DNA of 64,000 nt from Coptis chinensis (Eukaryota; Streptophyta; Magnoliopsida; Ranunculales; Ranunculaceae). How positions within the stretch are numbered: the stretch's first letter is position 1; the number at the start of each line of letters is the position of its first letter. Below the pieces are notes generated by a model that saw only the letters and a program-made list of their open reading frames with translations, did not search any database and was not told the origin of the DNA. The translations under genes and the position numbers were made by a program. Positions 21,873 through 32,627 of this stretch are shown here, piece by piece. The stretch lies in contig CM027384.1 in assembly GCA_015680905.1 (NCBI GenBank), positions 70,253,001 through 70,317,000 on the forward strand, in the 5' to 3' direction.

Positions 21873-22460
21873 AATAAAAAGTAGGTGCTTTTAATGAAAC
21901 AACTATAAAGTTCTTTAATTTATTGTTATACATTTATGACATTGTATAAATATCATAACTATGACAACAAAATCAACATGGAAATGGTAAACAACCATGG
22001 AAACCTTATAAAAAAACACTCACACTTCTACGTAAAACCACAAAGAAGCAAACCGAAACATAAACCTACGTAGAAACAAACCAACACTAAAGATAACAAA
22101 ACAAACATCAAAACTGACTATTATCGAGGTTTGTGTTGTTTTTTCTATCAAAATCCTTAGAAAAATAAAAAAGGAGAAGACAAAGTAGAGGAACAAAAAA
22201 GAAGAACCTAGAGAAAAAAGTATAGCTTTGGAGCTTTGTAAAAAAATTTGAGGTTGGCACAAAAAACGAGATAAATATTGTCTCGTCTTTGAATTACAAA
22301 AACAACGAAAAAGTTGCTGATAGTAGATCCATAAGTTGCTGCTTCCTGATTCCCACAATAGCTAAAGTCCGTTTTTATTTTTGCTGGGTTGAAATCCAAG
22401 AGTCATTAATTGCTAGTACGTATTGCTAGGAGAATCTAATAGATAAATATTACTGTACAT

Positions 22461-22645
22461 GTCACATCAGAAGTACAAGTGGAGAGATAGTGTGTTGCAG
22501 AGGAGAGAGAGTGTGGCAGGAGAAAAGAGAGTGTTGTAAGGAAGGGCAAAAGGGTCTCAAAAACCCATTGAAAAGGTCAAAATTAAAAGGCATGGCCGGT
22601 TGGAGCACAATGTGCTTTTATCATGGCCGAATCAGGCGATTACCC
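22461..22645 (-). repeat. Right terminal inverted repeat of the MULE
   Basis: The reverse complement begins GGGTAATCGCCTGATTCGGC and follows the left arm through the shared words AGCACATTGTGCTCCAACC and TTTTAATTTTGACC, then the CTCTC tract, to ACTTCTGATGTGACA. It has one copy of the motif that is duplicated on the left. Substitutions are scattered throughout, so the insertion is not recent. Confidence 0.85.
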
Positions 22646-22985
22646 TTCTCAGATTATAGACTTAACTTGATGCATTCGGTTGCACTCTTTAATTACATAC
22701 AATAGAATTCCATAAAACAACAGATTCCCATTATATGAAGATTACAACAAAAACATGAGCTAGAACCACGTAAATCACTACATTAGGAACCTAAGTTGAA
22801 ACGAACATTTGGACCTGAGCAAGAAAAAGAAAGGGGTGTAGACATTTAGTGTGTACAATAAGAAGCCCAAGCTCTGGCTATTAGGATCTCCAAACCTACT
22901 CATAAGGCTAGCTTTCTGCTTTAAGTATGAATTCGTTTGTCAGTGCTCAGAAAAATGTCTTATATTTCACCTTTTACATATTCGT

Positions 22986-23066
22986 ACTTTTAGTAAGAGA
23001 TCTTATTGGAACTAGATCAAACTGGCTTTTAGTAAGAGATCTTATTAGAACTGGATCAAACTGGAT
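22986..23066. repeat. Tandem duplication, two units of about 39 bp
   Basis: The unit CTTTTAGTAAGAGATCTTAT followed by a GAACT-GATCAAACTGG segment occurs twice in direct succession with only a couple of differences. It lies just upstream of the LINE relic. Confidence 0.75.
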
Positions 23067-23229
23067 GGGTCAGCTTGTATCTTGGGGCTAATTTTTTTAA
23101 ACCAGACTCCAACAGATTTACCTACCTCGATAACATGTAGATGATAAACTCCAATGGCTTCTCACAAAAAAAGGTGTACATTCAGTGAAATCTCTGTATC
23201 AACACTTCCAAGAATCTACAGGAAACAAT

Positions 23230-24219
23230 TTCCAAAACAAACCTAAAATTATGGCAGAACACACTCACAACCCTAGAGCCACCCTCTTTGCCTGGAAATG
23301 CTAATATGATATTGTCCCAACTCGAGATCACCTTGCCAGACTGTTCTATATACCTAACAAATCATGTCTTCTATGTGGTTCCTCTTATGAATTTATTCAC
23401 CACTTACTGTTACAATGTGCATGCATTTGCTAAAGCTTTATGGTACCCTTAGAATCTAAGATTGTTGCACTTCAAAAGTTTTCAGGTCAAACAATGGATC
23501 GATTATTGGTTCAATCCACCACCTGACTAGCCAATCAATCCCAAGATTTGGACAAAATTCTGCTTGCAGTTTTATCGGAACATCTGGACAGAGAGGTGTT
23601 CAATATGTCATGATCAAAGAAGACCTAACCTCTTTAAAGTGTCAATGCATATATGTTTATTACAAAGTTCTTTAATTGTCCAGAAAATAGACAATCTTTA
23701 CAGGAACCAGCTCGTACCATGGTTGTACATAACATCTTGTAGGCACGACCTGCTATAAACTATGTTAAGCTCAATGTTGACGCCTCTTTCGTCAAAGGAA
23801 AGAAGTCAAGCTATGGTTATGTAATAAGGGATTCTAATGGATGCTTTTTGGCAGCAGGATGTGAACAAGGAAGAGACAACACGTACGTTGTCGTACTGCA
23901 GAAGAAGCTTAAAGCAGGAGGATGCTCAAAGCCATCCACTGGAGCTTGAAGTTCAATCACAAGAACTTGGAAATGGAAACTGACTCCTGCACTGTCAGTA
24001 TCTTTTTTGGAGAAGAAGATTGTAAGTATTGCTTGGACTTTTCAACTCTATCATACTGATGCATTAGCATTACTATCCAAGGATAAGTTATGTACAAAAT
24101 GGGTCAACCGAACTGGAAATAAGGTTGCTCATCTGCTAGCTTGTAAGGTAAATCAACTCCTGCTCATAAAGAAAGGGATTAAACCCGTCTCTATGGCTTG
24201 GGGACATTCTGGACAGTGA
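23230..24219 (+). pseudogene. LINE-type retrotransposon relic: zinc-binding RT tail and RNase H domain
   Basis: The reading at about 23280-23430 gives VPTRDHLARLFYIPNKSCLL followed by CGSSYEFIHHLLLQC. This is the zinc-binding domain that follows reverse transcriptase in plant L1-type LINE proteins. From about 23755, KLNVDASFVKGKKSSYGYV and IRDSNGCFLAAG form the start of an RNase H-like domain of the kind linked to these elements. WVNRTGNKVAHLLA (about 24095-24140) is its end. Several stops and frameshifts interrupt it. The reverse transcriptase core and endonuclease are absent and no poly-A tail or target duplication was seen, so it is a 5'-truncated, decayed insertion. Confidence 0.75.
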
Positions 24220-24221
24220 GA

Positions 24222-24581
24222 AACTCCATAAATTTGACTCCAAAATAACTCCACCACTAAATACCATGAATTAGAAGCTAATTTTTGGTGAAAATGTACT
24301 CCACACAATAGAAATTATCCTCAAAATAAATCAATTCATTTGGAGAAGTGCAACCTCATCAAAAATCTTTTATAATGTTATGAAATTATCCAACGACCCA
24401 TATTATTTTAATTTCGGTACAACTTTTGATAATGTTAAACGTATTCAATTGAGCTAATTTTTTGTGGGAGTGTTCACCATCATGTGATATATATCTCCAC
24501 AAAATATTATCTCTCAATTCATCTTGTAAGTCCACTATTAGGAGTGGAGTACCTTTGGAGTCACTATAATAAGGTGGAGTT
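24222..24581. mobile_element. Small inverted-repeat element (MITE-like), about 360 bp
   Basis: The left end AACTCCATAAATTTGACTCC and the complement of the right end (AACTCCACC, then TGACTCCAAAGGTACTCCAC) form an imperfect inverted repeat of about 45 bp built on repeated ACTCCA words. There is no coding capacity. I could not find a clear target duplication, so the boundaries are approximate and the superfamily unassigned. Confidence 0.5.
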
Positions 24582-24639
24582 CATATAACCATCCCCTATA
24601 ACTATATATATGATGATTAACAAAAAAAAAAAAAAAATC

Positions 24640-25000
24640 CAGTTGGGTAGGTTTCGAGTTAGCTATAGACTTTTGAAGTTTAGAGATATGCAATTTTGAT
24701 TCGGGTTTGACAGAAAACCCAACCCAACCTACTCGAGTTGGCGAGTTGCACACTTTCACACCTAGTTAGTAAGGGTGTCGATGGGTACCCGTTTAACTGG
24801 AACCAGACCGTGGAAAAAGTTATGGTTCCGGTTCCTATTTTTAAGAATCGTTTAAAATTGGGTACTAAAAAAATCGGACCATATAGAACCGAAACCGAAT
24901 GGTTTTTTAAACAAAAAAACCGGACTAGAACTGGAACCGGACTAGAACCGAATGTTATCGTACTTTTAATATAAAAAATATCAAAATATAGAATATAAAA
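24640..25000. mobile_element. Possible hAT-like terminal remnants
   Basis: A sequence ending CACACTTTCACACCTAGTTAG sits next to one starting AGGGTGTCGATGGGTACC. Both resemble hAT-type termini (compare the intact element at 2955). Words such as GGTTCCGGTTCC and AACCGGAC in the second part recur in partial inverted form. Neither has a matching partner end that I can find. Confidence 0.35.
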
Positions 25001-28000
25001 ACTCAAAATGTTCATTTATATATTACTAAAATTTATTTATTAGTGTAATATGTAGTTTTCATAGTATTTAATCAACTTAACAAAACAACTCGGTTTCCTG
25101 ACTCGTGGCTGGGATTTGATTTCAGGGGATATAAATCGAGGGTCACAATGCCGCCCCGTTGGATTAGGAATTAATTAAATATCTTAATTGTGAAAACCCT
25201 TTGTGTGCAAACCCTTGGTGAAAACAGAAACATCAAACCGTTAGTTCTCCAAAAGTCCAAAGTTCTTCCCGTCTCTTTCACTCTTGATTAATTCTCAATA
25301 CGTCCAACCGGGTCCTCCATCCATCAAGTACGTTTTCGTTCTCTTCTCCTCAAGTAATCTTAGTTGTTTCAAAAGACAATTAAAGTTTCTAGCATTCATT
25401 CTTTTGTTCTTCATCCTTCATCAAAGTATTTCTTTTCTTGCAGGTCTACTGATTAGGACTTGATTGGTTAGGACTTGATTAGAGGGGTAATAAATTAGAT
25501 GATTGGAAAAAAGTCCTGCCAACTTCCCACCAATCTAAGCGACTAAACTCTTGGTTCTCCATCTCCCTCTTTCTGTGCCTCACCATGGATTTTCTACCGA
25601 TCTTTTGATTATACCGAGTATGTATTATTTGCAATTGCCATTATTTTCTTCACTCTTCTTCTTCTCCCACCCCTCTCTCGATAATCCATTTCAGTTTTAA
25701 CGTATTGAGAGACAATGAAATGGTATTTAAAATGGGGTGAAGAATTATTGGGCCACTTTTTTATTTGTTTATTTTGTTCTCTTCGTTCTCTTCGTTCTTT
25801 ATCTTATTTTTTCTATTTTTGATGAATGCTAGAAAATTTTATTGATTTTGAATGTTTAAGTGATTAACTAATAATATTTTTGATTGAAGTTTTTCTTTAA
25901 AATGTGTTGTTGGTTTCATAATTCGGGATTTCTTTTTCAGTTTTTTAGTTAAACAATGAAAACATGAGTATGGAGGGCGGAACTCATGGAATGAAGGTTT
26001 GTACGCCTTCTTTCATATATATTCTATAACATGAAGTTCATTTAACTGAATCAGAATCCATACTTCTTAGCTTATTTGTCATTTTAGTTTTGGGTTGGAA
26101 CTAGCGAATTAATTAAGGGATCCATCTTTTATCTTTTTTTGTTAAGTTAATTCTTTGATACTTTGTATACTTGATATGAATTATTAGTTGACGCAAGTTT
26201 CTTTTGGTTGTTGTTGAATCAAGTTAAATTTCAACTTGATTTCTATTATATCAATCAGTTATAGCCATGGTTACATGAAATGTACCTGATTAGAATTAAT
26301 TTTCTAATTAACAAGTTTATTTCTATTGCTTAAAATGTAGGATTTGTGTGGAAAAGACAACAAAGAATTAGACTTAGCTTGGTCAGTAATGGTTATATCT
26401 AATAATTTGTTGGAAACCCAGAACAAGGATTCTTTAAGTTGATGTAGTACTGAGAACATAGCCAGAAAAAAAAACATAACGAACTGAAATTACTAAGAAT
26501 TTATGAGATATCCCTGGGCTAGGATTCAAATCTTTGTTGTTTAAATATCTTCTTTGGGTTAGCAGTGTGAAAGGAGTGAGGTGAATATTAGAAAAATAGT
26601 ATTTAACAAGTGATGGATTCTTAAATTTTTATTTTTTTCTCGAGTTTAGTACTTTGGTGGCTGTTTGCGACTCCATACTTTATTTACATGCTTTATTGGT
26701 TCTTTTGAAGGTATTTTCCTGCTCCACATAGTGTAGTTATTTCTTAACAAATCGTTTTTCAATTTTCTCTCTTAATGGTTTTTATTTGGACGACAAAGGT
26801 CAAAATGACATATATACCAAGATTTTACCAGGGAGTCGAATAATAATATTAGTTGGGGTAGAAATACCAATCACCGAATAATACCCACTTCGTATGACAA
26901 TAACCCTTTGTTTCATACATTAATCTATGAACGTATTTGTTTTTTTTTCTGTATGCTATCGTTCTCACTTTTTTCTTTTTCCTTATTAACATCTATGACA
27001 CTTAAATCAAAAGAACCGCAAGTAAAAAAGTTATGGGAACAATTGTATTCAATATTACCAATGTGTTACATAGTTCTGCAGAGGCAATTGGTCGTATATA
27101 TTTATTAGCTTTTGAAATTGTTGTGACGTTTAGAACTCTTTCTTCCATTTCGGTATACATTTTACTTTTTTTGGATGTACAATCACCAGGGTAAAACGGT
27201 GAGCAATAGAAATGCATGGGCACGTATACTAGAGTAGATTTGCGCACAGATGGTTGAGGATCTTGATGTATGTTGATCTTCAATCCTTAATATTTTCCTC
27301 TAGATATAGATTTATCTTTACCTCAATTCACCAGTTACATATTTTATGGTATTTGGCTAGAAGAGTGGGAATGCCAACTTTAATTTATGAATGCATAGGA
27401 ATTAGAATTTTGTTCTGGCCTTAGGATATTCAACTATTCTAAACCATTGTAATTGATTTGTCGAATATACATTCTAGGTGGTTTGAAGGCACAAGTGTAC
27501 AACAGCTTGCTGCCAAATGACCTTCATTTTAGAGAATTGATGGGGATTTGGGTGCAAGACAAATAGTGTTCATACTTGGACAACCAACATATAGTATTAA
27601 ATATTTTTTGTCCGTTTTTTGTTTTTCTTATCTTGGAATCATCTTTAAAATGCTACGTCTCAATTGTTAGTAAAATAAATTACTTCCCATTGTAAAATAA
27701 ATGCTATGTTTTATGAGTGGTGGCTAGGATGCGCTCTCACGCTTCGAGCGGCGGTATAACCAGGATTAGGTTTTAATTAGGAGTCTTATGGAAATGGAAT
27801 AAATTGAAACCTTTGGTTCTCCTCTTTATCGAGCTTCACAGTCAATGAAATTTCTTCTTCGACGAAACTATAACTCCGGAAAAAAGGGTCTTCTCAAGGG
27901 TTCTTCTCTTCCTTCCTCATTTCTGAATTTCGATAGTCTCTAAATTTCTTCCTCCTTCATTTTTCTGTTTTCTCAATTTCTTTGGCTTTTTAATGTGCAA

Positions 28001-29205
28001 AATCACTTATCGATAGGAACTATATTATGGAAGTTCTCTTTTCAGATACACACCGTTGGTACTATAGCCATTGTCTTCAACGAGTTAATTGGAGCTTCCT
28101 AATTTAAGTTCATGTTTCCTTTTTTATTCAGTTTTATTTATTAGGTTCAGAACCACTTTACCAATCTTCCAAAATTGTTTGCATCTCTTGAAGGTTAAGT
28201 TTATCTTCTCCTGTTTTGGAATTGTCAGTGAGTTGGCTTCGCTTTTGAACTTCTTTTTTCTGGCATGAATTTGATATTATATGGATGAATTTGGTCTATT
28301 GGAATGACTCAAATTTGATATATCAGAATGAACTGAAAGTATCTGTTGACCACATTTTCTTGCATCAATTTTGATGTTCAATAAGAATTTAACCCATATG
28401 AGAGGGTGTGTGTGTGTGTTTGTATAATGAGTTGTTCACAATTTGATAGAGTTAGAAACACTGAAAGCAAGGGTTCCAAAATAAAGATATTACTCAAATG
28501 CAGTGATATGCAAAGACCATATCACTTCTATGTAGAACAAATTGGTTGGCAACCTTTAAGGGAATAATAGGTCATTGATTATACTAACAGATTGTTGTGT
28601 ATTTCATTGTATGGATGTGATTTATTTGTTGTGTAGTATATAGGATGGGGACTTATTGCACGCAAGTTTTGCTTCTCCTTATATTTGCCAGTGCTTTTGC
28701 TTTTGATTCAGTATTTATGAAGTTGGGTTAAAAGTGGGGGTTCCCTTTGATGCTACCTATCGTTGTGGTAACATTAGCCTTTTAATTTTGTAATACAAAA
28801 TTAGAAAAAGCTTCTTCCATCCTTATGTATGGCCAACAAGTGTTGTTTGTTGTGTATTCTGTTTGATATGTATGGGTATGATTCATCATTGCTTGCGACT
28901 TTATTCTTAAAAGTTAGTCTAATTTTGCCAATTACTTTGACATGTACCAATAGATGTGATGCTGATAAGACTAAATTCTAGCACGATATCAACTCGAAGG
29001 TCAACTTCACAACACCATGAACTAATATCGACATCAAGGCTTCAAGTTTATGTGTGCTTCACTTATATTGAAGGTCAGCTTAGTAATTAAAATTTTGGTT
29101 TATCATTAAGAGATGTTGAAGTATGTTCTCTTATTTTCTGGTCCTTTTCAATAATGTATCCTCAATGAAATTTTATTTATGGTGAAAGGTATACCTTAGT
29201 TTAAA

Positions 29206-29207
<2 letters not shown>
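25001..29207. other. Gene-poor AT-rich stretch, nothing identified
   Basis: Both strands were read. There are only short, compositionally random open frames. Two places (about 25200-25600 and 27820-28000) look like pyrimidine-rich 5' UTRs with possible splice donors and could be leaders of noncoding RNAs, but no coding exon follows either. Confidence 0.4.

Positions 29208-29282
<75 letters not shown>
29208..29282. repeat. (AT)n microsatellite, about 75 nt
   Basis: Uninterrupted alternating A and T of about 37 units. It is able to form a hairpin and is likely length-variable between individuals. Confidence 0.95.
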
Positions 29283-29284
<2 letters not shown>

Positions 29285-30868
29285 ATGTGTACATGTCTAT
29301 CTAAATTTTATGGTATGTGGGCATGTGGCTTGAAGTGTTGAAACAAAAGACCTTTTCTTGCTTATGGCAAACTTTCCAAGCATAAAAGATTCAACATACT
29401 GTATGTTTCTTTGGTTGGTATATATATTCACCTAAAATTTGTTATCACCAATTTGTAGGTTTGTGCGTTATGGTAAAAGGCTAGGACCATCCATGTGGCC
29501 GACTTGTGTCTTCCAATTGCAACTGTTTGAGGTATTTCAAGGTATATACTAACTGCTTTGTGAGGCTTCATTATCTGTGTATTATCTTACCATTCTTTAG
29601 AGTTTTTATAGTTGAACGTACGGTCAGTAATAAGCACCTTCCTTAATGGATTTTCAGTATAATAGACATTATTAATACTGTAGCTTTGATGAAGTTATAA
29701 TTTTCAAAAAATTTGGGTTAATGAATTTCTTTTGTGTACTGTCTTGGGTCAATGAAGTTAGAATCTCTTCTTTTCAATTCCTTCATTATTTTGCTTTAAT
29801 TAATGGATTTTAATGAGGATCACAAGACTAGCTAATAAATTATAATGTACAAGAGATTCCTACTGCTAACCACAATTTGGAAATCTTCATACTAACAAGC
29901 TTGTTCAGCTGGAGTTCTTCACCTCACGGTGCACATTTAGAAAGATGGAACATAGATTTACTTATGATAAATGGTTGTTAAGCTCAGAGTGACAATAATA
30001 GCTAAGCTCAGAGTGACAATAATAAATGATAAGTGAATCATAGATTTACTTATGAGAAGAGATTTGTTGGGCTCAGCAGTGGAACATGAATCTTAGAATG
30101 GTTTTGGTATAAAAGTTGGGATGCATCAGAAAACAATTAATGGAGCTTTCCTGGTGTCAGTGCCTAACAGAGACTGGTAGTCTAAATACATATAGAGTGC
30201 ACTTTAGAGGCATGATGCCAACCATCTATTCCTTAAATTTATTGCCTACATTTCAAAATCTGTTTTCCATTATAAACAATACACGTGTAATTATATAATT
30301 GGATGCACATCCACTAAGTAGGAAGCATACTACCACCAATGGTTCATTTTATTTTATTTTTTCCATAATTACCAATGGTTGATCGTTCATAGTTAATATT
30401 AGGTGATGTGTAGTCTAATACACCTATAAACTTCACCAAAAAAAAAAGACTATAACAATTGTTTTGCGGATGTTAATGCAAATTATAGTAAAGTACCACT
30501 AATTTTAAGAAATCTTGGCATGGACAAAGAAACGGATGAAAATGCATCCAATGTCTCTTCAAACAACCAGCATAATGTTCCATTCGAGTGTACTATACAC
30601 AAATGAATTTTGGTGAGATGAATGTCACAAACGCTTTACTTTTCCTACTAAATTTCTTCCATTAGTAAAAGCATATGAAGTGTGTCCAAGACAAGAGTTG
30701 TGCAATTGCTAATATTGGTTAAAACCATGTCAATGTATATGAGTAGAACTATTAAATTTAGCTGAATTCATATAGCTATTATCTTTGTGAGAAACAATAC
30801 AAATGAATAAAATTTTACTTTAAAAAAAATTCGCAGATGTTATTAAAATTAGGCTTAATTACAGAAAT
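29283..30868. other. Gene-poor stretch, nothing identified
   Basis: AT-rich with no recognisable motif. A GTTAAGCTCAGAGTGACAATAATA-like unit of about 23 bp is duplicated around 29977-30025. Confidence 0.4.
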
Positions 30869-32248
30869 ATGCAACGTACTTATGTCCATTTAGCACTTGT
30901 ATCAACATACAATTTTTTTTAACAAACGTATAAAGGTACTATGCCTGATTTCACAAAAATAGCAATCTGTTAGCATCCGTCAGTTAAGTGATGATGTGTC
31001 TGTTTTTTTTCAATTTTGTTTTATTTGTATTTTCTACTTGGCATACCACCTCAGCATTTATACCAACTCTGCACCCAAAACTGACTCATATAACCCGTTT
31101 TCATCATCTCTTTCACCCATTTTCGAACCCATTTACGTATAGACCAATTTACCAAAAAAAACTAAACTTGCCCTCATTTGTTGGCACCATAGCCGTCTTT
31201 AATTGAAATACTTCAACTGGGTTTGTGTGAGTGTCTCGTATAAAATTCACCATGGAATTGAGCTCAGGTGGCAAACAAATACCAAATTGAAGATTTTCTT
31301 TGGCAAAAGTTTGGCCGATGCTCATTTTAATCCGACGCAAAAGCCAAAATATCTAGTCATAGTGTCATACCACTGTGAATTTGATTTTAGCTAGAGTCTA
31401 AGGTTCAAAATATCCACATCATTTTGCACATTGGGTAGGTACGATGAAAACCAAAAACATAACAGCCATATCTTCATCGGCGTTTTTGATATTCCAAATT
31501 GTTATTGTTGTTACGATTTACGAAATTCCATCTTCGCAAATAGTTCCAAGAACGTTGCGACTTCAGCAAAACTTACGTAATTTCGCCGACTAAAGTTAAG
31601 TCTTCAGCAGATTTTCTTTTCGGTGATTGATAGCTGCAGTTGTCCAAAACCCCTATTAAAAAAAAAGTTGATTACGACGAAACTTTTGATAAACGTCATT
31701 ACTTGCATACATTACAGTCAGAATCTTGAGAAAATAAGCTTATTTGTGGTGGAGATCGATCGATGGCACTATAGTACCTTTGATTTTTATTTTCATGAAC
31801 CTTCTTGGGTCACTGAATGATATCCAAATTTGAACTCGTACCTTCATACAATTTGGTATTTGTATGGGCTGATCGATGCTATCCGTAAGTCTAGTCTAAG
31901 GACGTGTAAAACTCTATTAATTAAGTAATGGAGGTTGCTTTTGTGTCTATATATGATTACCAAATCAAAGATGTGAAACTCTGTTACAAAATTGAAGGTA
32001 ATACGGGTTCGAAAATGGGTGAAAGAGATGATGAAAACGGGTTATATGGGTCAGTTTCGGGTGCTGAGGTAGTATGCCGAGTGGAAAATACAAATAAAAT
32101 GAAATTGGAAAAAACGGACACATCATCACTTAACTTACGTATGCTAACATATTACTATTTTTGTGAAATTGGGCATAGTACATTGATACGTTTGTTAAAA
32201 AAAATTGTATGTTGATACAAGTGTTAAATGGACCTAAGTACGTTGCAT
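30869..32248. mobile_element. 1.4-kb element with about 250-bp terminal inverted repeats (MULE-like)
   Basis: ATGCAACGTACTTATGTCCA at 30869 matches the complement of the sequence ending at 32248. The match continues inward through shared words such as ACATACAATTTTTTTTAACA, CACTTAACTGA-type and CATATAACCCGTTTTCATCA to about 31135 on the left and about 32003 on the right. TIRs this long on a small element suggest a Mutator-type or Pack-MULE origin. No 9-bp duplication is visible, and the right end abuts another repeat. The 870-bp middle has a few short open frames but nothing I recognise. Confidence 0.7.
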
Positions 32249-32600
32249 ACAGTGGCGGAGCCAGGAATTTGAGTGAGGGTGAGCCACCCAGACAGCCAAA
32301 CATAAAAAAAATAAAAAAATAAAAAAATAATTTCTTTTAACTAATAATTCAAATGCAATCACGAAACAAGTATATTTCGAACATTAAATATCTTGTAAAA
32401 CGATACAATAGGAATATTGGATCAAGAGTCTCTAAAATATAATGTTCAGAGAAGAGGGCAAGAGCCGGTAGAAAGCAGTAGACAACTAAACAACGAGGAA
32501 TATTAAAGTGAAAGGGTAAATACCATCGCTAAGATATGCAACCCTCTGCAGAAACTTGAGGCGGAGACTGGCAAGCAAAGCATTGTTATGAGAGTAAAAA
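32249..32600. mobile_element. End of an unclassified transposon (CAGTGGCGGAGCCAGG type)
   Basis: CAGTGGCGGAGCCAGGAATT at 32250 is a terminal sequence common in plant repeats of hAT-like type. I find no complementary end in the window, so it is a truncated or interrupted copy. It lies directly between the long-TIR element and the following Pack-MULE. Confidence 0.35.
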
Positions 32601-32627
32601 ATCTCAATAGGAGCATTTTAACATTTT

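Larger units (their letters stand above)
3855..22645. mobile_element. 18.8-kb Mutator-like element (MULE) with transposase and Ulp1-like protease genes
   Basis: The ends are long inverted repeats: GGGTAATTGCCTGATTGGGC at 3855 matches the complement of the sequence ending at 22645. The flanking 9-mers are TTTTAAGAT (3846-3854) and TTCTCAGAT (22646-22654), 7 of 9 identical, a decayed 9-bp target duplication as expected for MULEs. Inside are a Ulp1-like gene (+, from 13444) and a MULE transposase gene (-, 21872 to about 18000) in convergent orientation. Without the nested CACTA element the MULE is about 11.3 kb. Plant MULEs carrying Ulp1-like genes are known (Kaonashi type in Arabidopsis, similar elements in melon). 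Both genes here contain multiple stops and frameshifts, so this copy is unlikely to be autonomous. Confidence 0.88.

Noticed and set aside
24738-25015. Overlapping frames on both strands
   Set aside because: They arise from repeated GAACCG/CCGGTT words in a hAT-like terminal remnant, with no protein similarity that I can see.
31149-31394. Opposed short frames inside the long-TIR element as a gene
   Set aside because: They overlap on both strands and match no family I know, so I kept the element but not a gene call.
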